Origin: Limnanthes douglasii subsp. nivea | Taxonomy: Eukaryota > Streptophyta > Magnoliopsida > Brassicales > Limnanthaceae | NCBI GenBank assembly: GCA_036936605.1 | Contig: JAUPFV010000004.1 | Location: forward strand, 121,198,852 to 121,262,851 | Direction of reading: 5' to 3' | Length of the DNA stretch: 64,000 nucleotides | Part shown: positions 9,014 to 20,662 of the stretch, in pieces | Layout of the letters: each line of letters starts with the position of its first letter | Position numbering within the stretch: position 1 is the first letter of the stretch | The notes under the pieces: generated by a model | What the model was told of the DNA's origin: nothing | Databases searched by the model: none | The model's input: the letters and a program-made list of their open reading frames with translations, nothing else | Position numbers and translations under genes: made by a program

Positions 9014-9760
9014 TTACTCACAGTACAATTTCAAATGCTCTATATTCCAAGGATGCTTGAGCATCCTCCCCTCTCGATCAGACAACCTGTAGGAACCTGG
9101 TTTGACCTTCATTTTAACTTCGTAAGGACCTTCCCAATTCGGAGCCAATTTTCCGAGGTGCTTGTCCCTAGTATGAAGAAATACTTTCCGTAACACTCGA
9201 TCGCCAATTTTGAATTCTCTCCTCTTAACTTTAGTATCGTACCTGCTTCTCATTAATGTTTGATAGTGGACCACATTCAAATGCGCTTTGACCCTTTTTT
9301 CCTCTAGCAAATCAAGCTCAACCCTTCTAGCTTCATCGTTATCCACATCGGAATATCATAGTAATCTGTAGGAAGGCAATGTAGATTCAGCAGGGCACAC
9401 AGCGTCCATTCCATATACCAAAGAAAAAGGAGTCTCTTTTGTAGCCTCTCTAGGAGTTGCTCGATATGCCCACAACACTTCTTGAAGATAATTTGGCCAT
9501 TTCCCTGCTGCTCCTGCCAAATTTTTCTTCAAACCATCCAAAATAGATCTATTCGTAACTTCCACCTGCCCATTTGCTTGGGGGTGGAAAGGAGTAGAAA
9601 AGCATTGTTGTATTCCTTTCGAAGAGCAAAAAGAGTCCATTTCCTTGTTATTAAATTGAGGACCGTTGTCCGTCGTTATTTTTCGAGGAACTCCAAAACG
9701 GTAGCAGATGTTACTTTGAATAAACTTGATTACATCCTTAGCTTTTGTCCCAGCTAAAGG
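9014..9760 (-). pseudogene. Integrase core and C-terminus, element A
   Basis: Continues the polyprotein frame after the TAA at 9761-9763: PLAGTKAKDVIKF, TTDNGPQF, FHPQANGQVEV (second Asp and catalytic Glu of the DDE triad), WAYRATPREATKETPF, LVYGMDAVCPAE, then the C-terminal GDRVLRKVFLHTRDKHLGKL and NWEGPYEV. It ends WNIEHLKLYCE with a stop at 9014-9016. One further in-frame stop (TGA 9356-9358) lies between LPSYRLL and YSDVDND. No frameshift is seen. Integrase would join the DNA copy into the chromosome, giving the 5-bp duplication seen here. Confidence 0.88.
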
Positions 9761-10681
9761 TTATGCTTCTGCCCACTTCGAAAAATAATCGACCGCAACA
9801 ATAATCATCTGTCTTCCACCAAAAGCCATAGGTAATGGTCCTACCAAATCAATCCTCCACCTATCGAAAGGAACCACCTCTGAGATTGTCATTAGGGGTA
9901 CTGCTGGTTTATGTATTAAATTTGCATACCTTTGGCAAGTATCACAGCTTCGAACTAACACTTTGGCATCCTGCAATATGGTAGGCCAATAATACCCTGC
10001 CAACAATACCCTACGCGTTAAAGCTTTGAATCCACAATGAGCTGATCCATATCCATCATGCAGTTCAGATAGAATGTTTTGAGACTCTTGTTTACTTAAA
10101 CATCGTAGCAAAGGTTTCGACGCAGATCTTTTGTACAATACCCCGTCCAATACTACATAGCAAAGAGCTTTATACTTTATTTTCTTGAGCAAGTGTTTAT
10201 CAAGAGGTAGTATTCCCTTCGAAATAAAGTTTAACAAGTCAAACCTCCAATCACCTCGAGCGCACATCGGACCACTTACTACTTCATCAACAAATTCACA
10301 CTGCTCAGAATTTGATATGATCGAGGGCGATGGTTGTGTCATGATCCATGGATATTCTTCAGAGTAAGCCATTGTTGCTAAAGAATCAGCCATTGTGTTG
10401 TTACCTCTTCGAATATGCTCCACTTCGACATTTTCAAATTGTGCCATCATTCCTCGTAGTTCTTGCAAGTACAAAACCAAACATTCATTTTTAGCTTCGG
10501 AAACCCCTTTAACATGATTAACCACCAACTGCGAATCTGTTTCTAAGCGCACAAATGTTGCCCCACAAATCTTTGCTAATCGCAACCCTGCTGGCACAGC
10601 TTCATATTCAGCTTCATTGTTCGAAGCATGAAATCCAAATTTAATAGCTTGAAACATAAATTCCCCTATTGGTGCTACCAA
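9761..10681 (-). pseudogene. RNase H and integrase N-terminal region, element A
   Basis: Same frame as RT. RNase H: FHASNNEAEYEAV, LETDSQLVVN, HIRRGNNTMADSLA. Integrase zinc region: LHDGYGSAHCGFKALTRRV...CDTCQRYANLIHKP (His-His-Cys-Cys type). First catalytic Asp: DRWRIDLVGPLP. The stop TAA (9761-9763) after KWAEA replaces the Glu seen in D (KWVEAEPL), so a single G-to-T change explains it. It starts after the TGA at 10688-10690, where D reads SGAGVQL. Confidence 0.9.
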
Positions 10682-10687
10682 TTCAAC

Positions 10688-12271
10688 TCATGCACTTGAC
10701 CCTTTGTTACTAGATCCCCCATCTGTTCGCACTGTCCATGTCGGATTCATGCTCTCTTTTTCACCTTTTTCCTCTTCAGGTATACTCGAATGAAACTCAA
10801 CCAAGAAGTCTGCTAAGGCTTGTGCTTTGATAGCCGTTCGAGGAGAGAATAACACATCGAAATCTCCTAATTCTACAGACCACTTAGTCATCCTTCCTGA
10901 AATGTCTGGCTTTTGCAACACATTTTTCAATGGGTATGAAGTTCGAACCACAATCGTATGTGCCTGGAAGTAAGGACGCATTTTCCTGGATGCCACTACT
11001 ATACACAGTGCCAATTTTTCTAGCTTCAAATATCGTTTCTCAGCATCAACCAAACTTTTACTGACATAGTAGACAGGCTTCGAAACCCTCGTATCCTCAC
11101 TGATCAGAACTGCACTTACTGCATAATCCGATACTGCTATATACAAAAATAGTTGCTCACCCTTTCGAGGCTTCTTCACAAAAGCCTCTTCACAATCCGA
11201 AGTCCACTCAAAATTATTTGGTCGACGCAGTGCCTGGAAAAAAGGCAAGCACTTATCTGAAAAACGAGAAATGAATCTGTTCAAAGCTGCTAACCTGCCC
11301 GTTAACATTTGCACTTCTTTGATATTCCGAGGTGAAGACATTGATATCAGAGCCTTCAACTGTTCTGGGTCCACTTCGATTCCTCTTTCACTAATCATGT
11401 ACCCCAAGAACTTACCAGATCGAACTCCAAATGTACATTTTTCTGGGTTCAGTTTCAATCGTATGGCTCTGAGATTCAAAAACGTCTCTTCTAAATCATC
11501 AATGTGTTCATCATCACTTTTGCTCTTGACAAGCATATCATCGATGTACACTTCGATATTCCTTCCTATCTGTGAAGCAAACGCCTTATTCATCAGCCTC
11601 TGGTATGTTGACCCAGTATTTTTTAATCCCAACGGCATCACTCTATAACAGTGCAAACCTCGGTCAGTGATGAAAGTTGTGCTTTCTTCATCATCCGGAT
11701 TCATTCGAATCTGATTATACCCTGAAAAAGCATCCATAAATGTCAAGATTTTATTTCCCGAAGTGGAATCCACTAACTGGTCAATTCGAGGCAATGGAAA
11801 AGGGTCTTTTGGACATGCTCTATTTAGATCTGTGAAGTCCACGCACATTCGCCATTTTCCGCTCTTCTTTTTTACCACCACATGATTAGCCGTCCACCTC
11901 GGATAATTGGACTCCCTGATATGCCCCATCTTATACAGTCGATCTACCTCAGCAACTATGGCCTCAGATTTTTCCAACGAAAAAGCTCTTCTTTTTTGAA
12001 TTATCAATTTGATCTTCGGATCCACCGCCAAGCTATGACATATGATATCACTTGGGACCCCCACTACGTCTTCGGACCTCCAAGCAAATACATCCAAATT
12101 CTCAGACAAAAAATTCAACAATTTTTCTCGCATTGATAAAGGCAACAGAGTCCCGATTCGAAGTACCCTGCCATTATTGAAAAGAAACTCTTCTATTTCT
12201 TCATTTACCACCACAGAACTCGGGGTTGACCTCGGATCATCAATTCCCTCATCTGCACCCCCAGAAGACAA
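10688..12271 (-). pseudogene. Reverse transcriptase and RNase H start, element A
   Basis: Open for 527 residues. N-terminal linker, then HIRESNYPRWTANHVVVKKK, WRMCVDFTDLNRACPKDPFP, FMDAFSGYNQIRMNP, RVMPLGLKNTGSTYQRLMN, the intact catalytic YIDDMLVKS, then the connection region (FLGYMISERGIEVDPEQ, LTGRLAALNRFISRFSDKC) and the start of RNase H (WTVRTDGGSSN). It converts element RNA to DNA. All RT catalytic residues I look for are present; damage is limited to the flanking stops. The upstream TAG at 12284-12286 is in frame with the protease. Confidence 0.93.
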
Positions 12272-12283
12272 CCCCCCAAACTG

Positions 12284-13657
12284 CTAATTCTCCATCGGAT
12301 CATCAGTACCTTTACCACGTAGTCTAAACGCAGCAGCGTAACACTCTCTTGCCACCTTTTGATCACTTCGAACTACGCCGACTCGATCCTCGATCACATA
12401 CTTCAAACATTGATGAACCGTAGAGACTACAGCATACATTTTAGCCAGCCACGACCTTCCAAAAATAGCGTTGTAGCTCGATGGACAATCCACCACCACA
12501 AAAAGTACTTGTACTTTCTTTTTGAAAGGCCCCTTTCCCAAAGAAATCTCATCCTCGAACTCCCCTAACACATTTGCTGTTGCGCCAGTGAATCCAATGA
12601 TAGTTCTCTCTGACCTTTCTATTCGAGGCGGAGTGGTTAATCTATCATATGTTGACTTGAAAAGCACATTAGCAGAGCTCCCGGTATCAATCAACACTCG
12701 TGGAATCTCCACCCCGCACACTTCTGCTCCTATAACCACTGCATCTTCATGTGGCCCAGTAATCCCCCTCAAGTCATCCCCATCGAAAATTATAAAGGGC
12801 ACATCCTTCTTGTTGCTTAGGTGTGCCGTTGCTCCTCCCTCAATTTGACGCGTTAAATTCACTATATGTCTCTTCCTCGAATTATTAGTGTTGTTAGTCA
12901 TTGAATCTCCCCCAAATATTGTTAGTGATTCAAAGAAGGCACACAAATCTCGAACACGTCCCTGACGCTTCGGCTCATCTATTGACATTAACAATAATCG
13001 ACTAGGGTCTGGGTCGACATATTCCGAAGCCACATCAAACTCATCACCTGCAGCATCTAAAATCATCAGTGCAGTTTCCTGCTTAGAATTAGGATTACCA
13101 ATTTTCGGAGCTGCAGCTTTGGCATTCTTTTTGACATATTCTAGCAACTTTCCATTTTCTATCAGAATCTGCATCTCTTTCTTCAAGGCAATACAATCGT
13201 TTGTATCATGCCCAATATATTCATGATACCTGCAGAACTTGTTATTGCGCTCCTCTCTTGGCCTATTAATCGCTGGTGGCTTTCTGAAATTTACTGTTCC
13301 CCTGGTTTTCTCATATATTGAAGCCATACTTTCAGTCAAATCCGCATAATAGTCTGGTCTTACCCACACATTCGATCTGGATCTAAACTGTTGTTGATTA
13401 TTAGAATTGTGTTGATTATATCCCCCTTGATACGAGTTCGAAGCTCCTCTGTTAGAAACATTTTGATTACTCCTCGGGCGCGATGAATTGTTATTCGAAG
13501 TGTTAGCTTGACCATTCCCTTTCTGAATAGTACTGCCTCCTCCTCGAACCCGCGTCGATTCTTCGACCTTAATATGATCCTCAACATGAGCCATGAGAGC
13601 TCCAAATGTTAGCGCCCTACGCCTCGTAGTCTCATCGGCTAAATCTCCTGGCAACAA
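12284..13657 (-). pseudogene. gag C-terminus and aspartic protease, element A
   Basis: Begins GLLPGDLADETTRRRALTFG directly after the TAA at 13661-13663; related copies have Gln there (FRQGLLP in C), so this is one C-to-T nonsense change. Next come an Asn/Ser/Arg-rich stretch, a Cys-His block CRYHEYIGHDTNDC, then the protease with active-site LIDTGSSANVLF and a later YNAIFGRSWLAKM. It ends with PMEN then TAG (12284-12286), in the same frame as RT, so either a mutated Gln codon or a read-through stop. Confidence 0.9.
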
Positions 13658-13660
13658 TCC

Positions 13661-14722
13661 TTATCTAAACGCCGCCATAGCCACACTTTCTTCACAATCA
13701 TCTAGTTCAGCTTTGGTTGATACAAATCTCTTGGTATAATCCTTCAGCTTCTCTCCCACAGCCTGCTTGCATTGTATTATTGTATCTCCATTGGCTCTCA
13801 TTTCTTTGATTCCCACAAACTGTCTTCGGAAAGCTGTATAGAAGCCTCTAAAATTTGTAATTGACTCCTTAGGAATCTTGTTGTACCATTTCAGCGCAGT
13901 TCCCTTGAATGTCTGAGAGAACGCTCTACACACCAATTTATCGTCGTCTTCGAAATTTGTCATATAGTTTTTGAATTGTTCTATGTGGTCATCGGGATCT
14001 TGAGTCCCATCAAACTTATCAACTTTGGAAATATCAAACCGCCTCGGAAGCGGCACAGATCTGATCTCCCTGATCAATGGTGAGTCCCTCCAGTCAACTC
14101 CTTGAACATATTGGTCTTCGTTTATCATCCCCACAGTAGCATATAAACTTGACTCACCTTCATACTTTCGAGGCGAATATTTCCGAGGCGAATATTTCCG
14201 AGATGAATATACTCGCCTATCTTTCTTTTGCGTCCCTTCCTTATACACCTTAGCTGTCTGGAATTCACGTTCTGCTCCTCTTGAATGGCCTCGAGAATAT
14301 TCATACCTCGGTGTTTCATCTGACTCCGAATTTTCGGAATCCTCTTCATCACCAGAGTCCACATACTGTCGCTTCTGCAACTTTCCTTTTCTTTTTATCC
14401 CACCATACTTCTTTTTTCGCTCAAAACGTACTTTACGCTGTTCATATCGAACGTCGCCATCGTCCATCGACTGATCCGACTGATCATCTTGATCGCCTCT
14501 TGCTATTTTAGACCTAAGTCTAATGCTATCATTACTTTCCTTCTTTTTCACCAATTCATCAAGCTCCGCCACCTTCCTTATCATCTCATTCATTTTACCT
14601 TCGAAATCGAATTGGTTTGATTGAGTTGGAATCGATTTACATGCCTCTTGCAGATCGGATTTCAATATTTCCATAGCCTTTCGAACAGATGGATTGTCAC
14701 CTTCTTCTGGATTCATCTTCAA
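13661..14722 (-). pseudogene. gag (capsid region), element A
   Basis: 353 codons from the ATG at 14722, chosen because it is the first after the primer site and aligns with gag starts in C. A charged N-terminal half with RKYSPRKYSPRK repeats is followed by the Retrotrans_gag domain: DKFDGTQDPDDHIEQFKNYM, LVCRAFSQTFKGTALKWYNK, FRRQFVG, and KQAVGEKLKDYTKRFV. A TAA ends it at 13661-13663, inside what should be one long gag-pol frame. Gag packages element RNA in the cytoplasm. Confidence 0.92.
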
Positions 14723-14830
14723 TCATCGAAAAACTAAACAAAATACTTCAGAAAAACTCGAACGAAAAACTTTAGAAAACGAAAACTCGAGACTCGATTT
14801 TTGATCTGTTGATCAAGGTATCTTCGCCCC

Positions 14831-14848
14831 CTCTTTCTAGCGCCAATT
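14831..14848 (-). other. Primer-binding site of element A
   Basis: Minus strand, directly after the LTR: AATTGGCGCTAGAAAGAG. TGGCG is shared with B and D but the following bases are different, suggesting a different primer tRNA; I have not assigned it. Confidence 0.7.
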
Positions 14849-15141
14849 TGGTATGAATTAAAGTTGGATTGATAGAATCAAGAACATAAATCTTCACAGA
14901 GAGAGTTTTTAGTGGTGAAAATAGTACTGTGCTTCTGATTATTTCATGAGTGTAACCGTCTTCCCCAGCCTCTATAAATAGGCCAGGTGAATCAGTTGCA
15001 AGAGCGGTTACATAAGTGAATATTTACAACTTAGTCCCTATATCTCATATAAAAACTTAATCTTACCTTATATTTGTAGAACTTATCAATTTAGTCCTTA
15101 CTAATTACATTTAGGTCCTCGTAAAATATCTTTCCTTATCA
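14849..15141 (-). repeat. 5' LTR of element A
   Basis: 293 bases, TGGTATG...TTATCA on the plus strand, followed directly by the AGGCT duplication. On the minus strand it leads into the primer site and gag. Confidence 0.95.
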
Positions 15142-15146
15142 AGGCT

Positions 15147-15900
15147 GAGCTTGAGGAATCTTTGTCATCAAGTAGTGGTGAAGAGAGATCCAAAAAAAAG
15201 ATGAAGTTAATAAAAAAATATTCAAGAAAGAGGGATATGCATGGTAGGTTTAAAAGGCATCTGGGCAAAGGGTCATCCCACAGGCATGCTGATCAGTTGC
15301 TGATTTATCCTTTTTCTTTTTAGACCGAACCATGTATTTTTGCAACTCTAACGAAGACACAGTCTTTAGTCGTAATAATAACTGGAGACAATCACCCTTG
15401 TCTGCCAAAATACTGTTCGGAAACCTACCCAAAAGATTTGATAGCTCAAAATGGAGAAGTATGATGTAAGTAAAGATCTAAACAACCATCTAAAGCAATT
15501 CAATAACTTCATGATGAATTTTGATGATGATGACAAACTTTTGTGTCGAGCCTTCTCTCAAACCTTTACGGGAAGTGCTCTTAAGTGGTATAACAGCTTA
15601 CCCGAGGGGTGTATTAAGAACTTTGATACATTATGGGTTGCCTTCCGAAGGAAATTTGTGTGAGTAAAAAGGTGAAGGGCAATAGAGATACCATAATCCA
15701 TTGTGCCCAAGAACCAAATGAGTCCTTAAAGGAATATATAAGTCGGTTCGTGAATAAAAATAATAAATTAGCAGATTGTTTCGAACAAGTGGCAATTGCT
15801 TCTCTAAGACAATGATTGAATCCTGGGAACTTGACTGATTCAGTGACCAGAAAATAAGCCACGACCTTGGGTGGCCTGTTGAATCAGGTGGGAAAACAAA
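15147..15900 (+). pseudogene. gag, middle part, element B
   Basis: Continues gag of B after the A insertion: ELEESLSSSSGEERSKKKMK, stop at about 15321, then MEKYDVSKDLNNHLKQFNN, LLCRAFSQTFTGSALKWYN and VAFRRKFV (Retrotrans_gag domain), a stop at 15661, and in another frame CAQEPNESLKEYISRFV. Frameshifts and stops mark it as dead. Compared with A, most of the charged N-terminal part is shorter. Confidence 0.85.
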
Positions 15901-16059
15901 TTAATGGGGAATAAATTAAGAAAACTAGGCTGCACTGTCAAGTGAGGTCCACACAACAACTCAGAACCACTCCGGATATAAGGCTAAGGAGATCAGACAA
16001 GGGTCCAACCGGGCTAAACAAACTCAGTCCAACCATAATCAGTCTCAGAGCCAGCAATT

Positions 16060-17120
16060 AAGAGGTAAAAGAGGTTATTGGTTTCAACTGGAGTTGTTTG
16101 CAGAGTTAAGAGAGAACGTGGCCACAATATACGACAAGACCAAGGATGGAGTCCATTTCAGGAAACAGGCAGCACTGCAGTCTCCTAGAGAAAGCCGAAA
16201 TACTTGTTTTTGCCAATATCGTAATGATATAGGCCATAATACTCAAGACTTTATAGCATTGAAACAAGAAGTGCAGTCACTTATTGAAAGAGGCAAGCTG
16301 GGAGCTTATGTCAAAAGAAGAATTAGAAACTGGCCTGACAATGCTCATAGGACGGGCCCTACCAACAATGCGGGAACATCTGCTCAAAAAGGGGCAATGG
16401 TGATTCTTGAAAGATTTGATGTTGATTCTGAGTACCTGGATCCTGATCCAACTCGGAATAAAGTGGGGGTCATAACAGAACAAACCAAGACGGTGTCCGG
16501 ACTCATCAATTTATTTGAGTCACTTACCATCTTTGGATGAGATATTGTGACAACACCCACTCCTTCATCAAGGAAAATGCATGTGCACAATTTAGCCACT
16601 CAGTTGGAAGGGGGGATGTCTTCCCATCAGTACCATACCCTTTTTCCATTCATAGTTTTTGATGATGATGATTTGAGAAATATTGCTGGGCTTCATGAGG
16701 ATGCGGTGGTGATATGAGCATCCATTGGGGGCAATGATATACGCCGGATTTTGATAGACACAGGTAGTTTGGCGAACATCCTTTTCTTAAGCTCCTATAA
16801 GCAGATGAGGAATCTGACCGTCATTCAACACTGAAACAAAACCATTGTGGGCTTCACAGGGAGCTCTGCGGATGTAATTAGGGAATTTGAGGAAGAAGTG
16901 TTGTTGGGCAATAGCCCTTTAAAAAGATGGTGAGGGTGTTATTTGTTGTGGTAGATTGCCCCATATCCTACAATATGTTTTTTGGAGGTTTTGGCTTTCC
17001 AGAATGCATGCTATGGCCTCAACAGTCCATCAGTGTTTGAAGTATGTAGTTCAAGGGTAGGTAGGTATTGTCTGAAGTAGTCAGAAGGGTAGGTAGGTAT
17101 TGGTGCAATAGTGATGTAAC
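16060..17120 (+). pseudogene. gag C-terminus and aspartic protease, element B
   Basis: CQYRNDIGHNTQDF (16220) is a damaged form of the Cys-His block CRYHEYIGHDTNDC of A. Then LDPDPTRNKV and a Leu-rich LFESLTIFG, the protease active site LIDTGSLANI (about 16750), and GFTGSSADVI. Several stops, including TGA at about 16538 and around 16715. Nothing suggests function. Confidence 0.82.
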
Positions 17121-17164
17121 CAGAGTGCCCGCAAGCGTTATCTCACACAAGTTGATAATCCGGA

Positions 17165-18365
17165 GTGGTGTTGCACTTATTGTGCAGAAAAAGAGTTGAT
17201 CGGCTTACCAAGATGGGACACATAAAGGAATCCAATATCCTTTATGGACTGCCAATCCGGTGTTAGTCAAGAAAAATAATGAGAAATGGTGTATGTGTAT
17301 TGATTTCACTAACCTTAAAAGAGCTTGCCCAAAAGATCTTTATCCAGTTCCCCGGATAGATCAGTTGGTAGACTCAGTATCTAGCAACAACTTGTTGTCC
17401 TTCATGGATGCCTTCTCTGGGTAAAACCAGATACAGGTGGATCCGAAAGATCAAGATCATACTACCTTTATAACAAACAGAGGTCTCCATTGCTACAAGG
17501 TGATGCCTTTTGGGCTACTTATCAGAGGTTGGTAAACAAAACATTCGCTAGTCAGATTGGCAGAAATATGGAGGTATACATAGATTCCATAATGGTCAAA
17601 AGCCTGGAGGAGGATTTGCATATTATTGATCTTCAACAAACATTTACTAATTTGACAGGTGTGAATTTGAAACTAAATCCAACGAAGTGTGTCTTTGGGG
17701 TTCGATCTGGAAGGTTTATGGGTTACGTGATAAGTGAGATAGGAATACAGCCCAATCCGGATCAACTTAATGCTCTATTGGAAATGGATCCTCCTCGGAA
17801 TATTAAAGAAGTCTAGAGGCTCACTAGAAGGCTGGCTGCCCTGAACCGTTTTATTTCAAGGTCTTCAGATAAATGTGCTCCTTTTTTTTCAAACTTTGAA
17901 GAATACTAAAGATTTTGTGTGGTCTCCACAGTGAAATCAAGATTTTTTTGAAATAAAGAGACATTTGTCCTCATCTAAGACTCTTTTCAAACCCGTTTAA
18001 GGAGAAACACTCTATCTGTACTTGGCTGTGTTGGAGTGTGCTATAAGTGCAGTTTTGGTAAGGGAAGTAGACAACTACCCTCGTCCGGTATATTACATTA
18101 GCAAAAGTTTAATAGATGATGAGATGAGGTATTTGAAGCTTGAAAAGATGGCATTAGCCTTAGTGATTGGGGCAAGAAAGATGAGGTCGTATTTTCAATC
18201 TCATTCCATCATTGTCCGTACATCTTTCCCATTAAAGAATGTTCTTGAGAAGGTAGACATATCAAACAGGATGGCCAAACGGTCAGTAGAATTGGGTGAT
18301 TACAACATTGTTTTACCCCCCGAACAACTATCAAAGCTCAATCAGTGGCTGATTTCCTGGTAGAA
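17165..18365 (+). pseudogene. Reverse transcriptase, element B
   Basis: LWTANPVLVKKN, CIDFTNLKRACPKDLYPVPR, FMDAFSG, ITNRGLHCYKVMPFG, then after a short deletion YIDSIMVKSLEEDLHI, with the catalytic YIDD changed to YIDS. The connection domain follows (FMGYVISEIGIQPNPDQ; RMRSYFQSHSIIVRTSFPL). It has stops and small indels (e.g. around 17425 and 17500). Confidence 0.87.
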
Positions 18366-18860
18366 TTCCATTCGGACAGGAACTCTAAACAAACTTCAAA
18401 AGATAAAACCAAGAAATAATGGGTAGTCCGAACTTATGGTGGTTCAAGCACAATGGGTTGTTGAGCCAGAATTTTCCTAACATCTCTGTATGGTGATAGG
18501 ATCTACCAAGCTATATGCTTTGGATTCAGGGCTTCAAACAATCCGAATATGAAGCAACCATAACTGGTCTTAAACTGGCCTTTCTATGTGAGGCTAAGAG
18601 GGTTCGGTTGATGAGTGACTCTCAACTGCTCATCCATCACGCTCATGGTCAGTCTGAGGCCAAGAAGGAGCAACTGATCAAGTAGTTATTCATCTTGAAA
18701 GAAGTAGCAGCCAACTTCAAAAGTGTTTGTTATGAGCATATTCCCAGATCGGATAACACAATGGCAGATTCTTTGGAAACCATAACGTATTCTGAGTCCT
18801 ACTCATGGATTCACATACATGAATTCCCGTCTATACAACCAAGTTAGAACAAGGAAGATG
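18366..18860 (+). pseudogene. RNase H, element B
   Basis: Remains include ASNNPNMKQP, a broken form of ASNNEAEYEA, then LMSDSQLLIHHAHGQSEAKK and HIPRSDNTMADSLETI. It has several frame changes and stops. Between this and the integrase there is the expected linker (FSLLQYVSGGVLPSDKA). Confidence 0.75.
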
Positions 18861-20096
18861 GGGAAACAATGAGCATACAGGTGATTCAACCTAAAGACTA
18901 GAGATTTTCTCTTCTTCAATATGTTTCTGGTGGGGTTTTGCCTTCGGATAAAGCTATTGTAAGAAAGATTATACACAAGGCACGTGGTTTTTTGATCATA
19001 CGGGGAGTTCTCTATAAAAAATATTTTAGTCCATCTCTCCTGCGTTGTTTGAGGGTTGAACAATCTCAAGTTGTTTTATCCAAACTACATGATTGAGAAG
19101 GCTCAACACATTGTGGATACATGGCACTAACCCGGAGAGTGTTGTTAGCTGGGTACTATTGGCCATCTATAATGGAAGATGCTAAAGAAATGGTGAAGAA
19201 GTGTGATCCATGTCAAATGTATGGCAATGAAATTCATGTGCCAGCAGTACCTACAGAGTCTATTTCTGAGCCAGTACCTTTTTCCCGATGGGGAATGGAC
19301 TAAGTTGGACCTCTGCCTATGGCATCCGGGGGGTGCATAACTATTATATTTGCTATTGTTTACTTCTCCAAATGGATAGAGGCAGCTCCTTTGGAAGGAA
19401 CCACTTCAAAAGATGTCATTAAATTTATCATATCCAACATATGTTGCAGATTTGGGATCTCTCAAAAGATTACTACAGACAATGGGCCACAATTTGATAA
19501 CAAAGATATGGAGAATTTTTGTGCTTCTAGAGGTATTCATCATTGCTTTTCTTCTCCTTTCCATACACAAGCAAATGGCCAGGTTGAAGTTTCCAACATG
19601 ACTATTTTTTCTGGATTAAAAAAGAATCTAGAAGGAGCTGTCGGGAAGTGGCCAAGCTATTTGCAGGAAGTGTTGTGGGCATACCGAACTACTCTTCGGG
19701 CTGCTACACAGGGATGGATGCAATTACCCCCATAGAAGCTACCCTACCATCATACAGAGTCCACAACTATTCCAAACAAGCTTAGGAGTCAGTTGGACTT
19801 AATAGAAGAAAGAATGATTAAAGCTCACTTAAGAACAACTCACTACTAAGGTTTGATGCGGATCAGATTTGCTTCCAAGATCAAAATAAGAGATTTTTAA
19901 CCAGGAGATAAAGTGTTAAGAAATGTTTTCTTACACACCAAGGAGAAACAGTTTGGTAAGTTGGCTCCGAACTTGGAAGGCCCCTATAAGGTCTGTGAAA
20001 AGCTCAAACCTGGGACATATAGACTTCAGGACAAAGAAGGGAAAGTTTTAAAACACTCATAGAATATTGAACATCTCAGGTTATATTTAGAGTGAA
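18861..20096 (+). pseudogene. Integrase, element B
   Basis: Zinc region: GSTHCGYMALTRRVLLAGYY and CDPCQMYGNEIHVP (19095-19245). Core: RWGMD followed by a stop, then MASGGCITIIFAIVYFSKW, ITTDNGPQFDNKDM, FHTQANGQVEVSNM, WAYRTTLRAAT. C-terminus: KVLRNVFLHTKEKQFGKLAP and the ending IEHLRLYLE at 20094. The core is fairly complete but has stops at about 19301 and 19734. Confidence 0.87.
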
Positions 20097-20141
20097 ATCT
20101 TTTGTGTAAATATTTACTTGTTAAATATCAAAGTAAATATT

Positions 20142-20196
20142 AGGGGGCATACTCTTTCCTACTCTTGTGGCGCGGGGAGGTTTTAATGAGGTGTCC
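20142..20196 (+). other. Conserved post-integrase motif, copy in element B
   Basis: GGGGGCATACTCTTTCCTAC...GAGGTTTTAATGAGGTGTC, about 45 bases after the integrase stop. Same place and order as in the other four gypsy elements. Confidence 0.8.
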
Positions 20197-20464
20197 ACTC
20201 TTTTGTTCAATAATATATGATGCCTTCTTAAAACATTCGAAGTGGTTTTACTGCAATTCAATTCAAGTATAAATCACTTATTCAACACCATGGGTCTTTA
20301 TGAACTTGGTTAAGTCATGACCACTGAATACATGTCATCGGAGATATTAAACATTCTTATTTTAATAATTCTGAAATACTAAGGGCTACTTAAACATTAG
20401 CCATGAAAAATTTAAATAAAATTATTAAACATAAGAAAGTTTGATAAATTAAACCTATTCGGAC

Positions 20465-20620
20465 TTAAAACGAACATGAAAACAAAACATGCCTTGGCCA
20501 TCCAAGGACTTTAGGTGTTCAAAGGACTTATTTGGACTTTAACCGAATAACTGTACAAAATGTGCCTTGGCTATCCAAGGACTTTAACTATTTGAAAAGA
20601 CAAAAAAATGATAAAACTTT
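20465..20620. repeat. Two-copy direct repeat, period 73 (element B)
   Basis: TGCCTTGGCCATCCAAGGAC (20490) recurs as TGCCTTGGCTATCCAAGGAC (20563), with matching flanks that contain CGGACTT and AACGAA. CCTTGGNNATCCAAGG is itself near-palindromic. This is the B counterpart of the tandem arrays in A, C, D and E. The stretch from 20197 to 20464 has no gene I can see. Confidence 0.7.
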
Positions 20621-20662
20621 AGGGCTTGTTCCCTTCAGAAGTTCTTTCACTACCATCACCTT

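Larger units (their letters stand above)
4760..15141 (-). mobile_element. Ty3/gypsy retrotransposon A (youngest, nearly intact)
   Basis: A complete 10,382-bp element on the minus strand. Its 293-bp LTRs (4760-5052 and 14849-15141) begin TGGTATG and end TTATCA, and differ at only three positions. The target duplication AGGCT is perfect (4755-4759 and 15142-15146). Using a generic plant rate of 1.3e-8 per site per year, 3/293 would mean roughly 0.4 million years; this is my arithmetic under an assumed rate. gag-pol is one frame with five stop codons, and the RT active site YIDD is intact. A second gene lies on the plus strand between integrase and the 3' LTR. The architecture matches the Tat branch of plant gypsy elements. 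Confidence 0.95.

Noticed and set aside
9482..12848. Several plus-strand ORFs of 70-125 codons over the pol region of A
   Set aside because: They lie opposite well-matched RT, RNase H and integrase coding sequence and have no conserved motifs; shadows.
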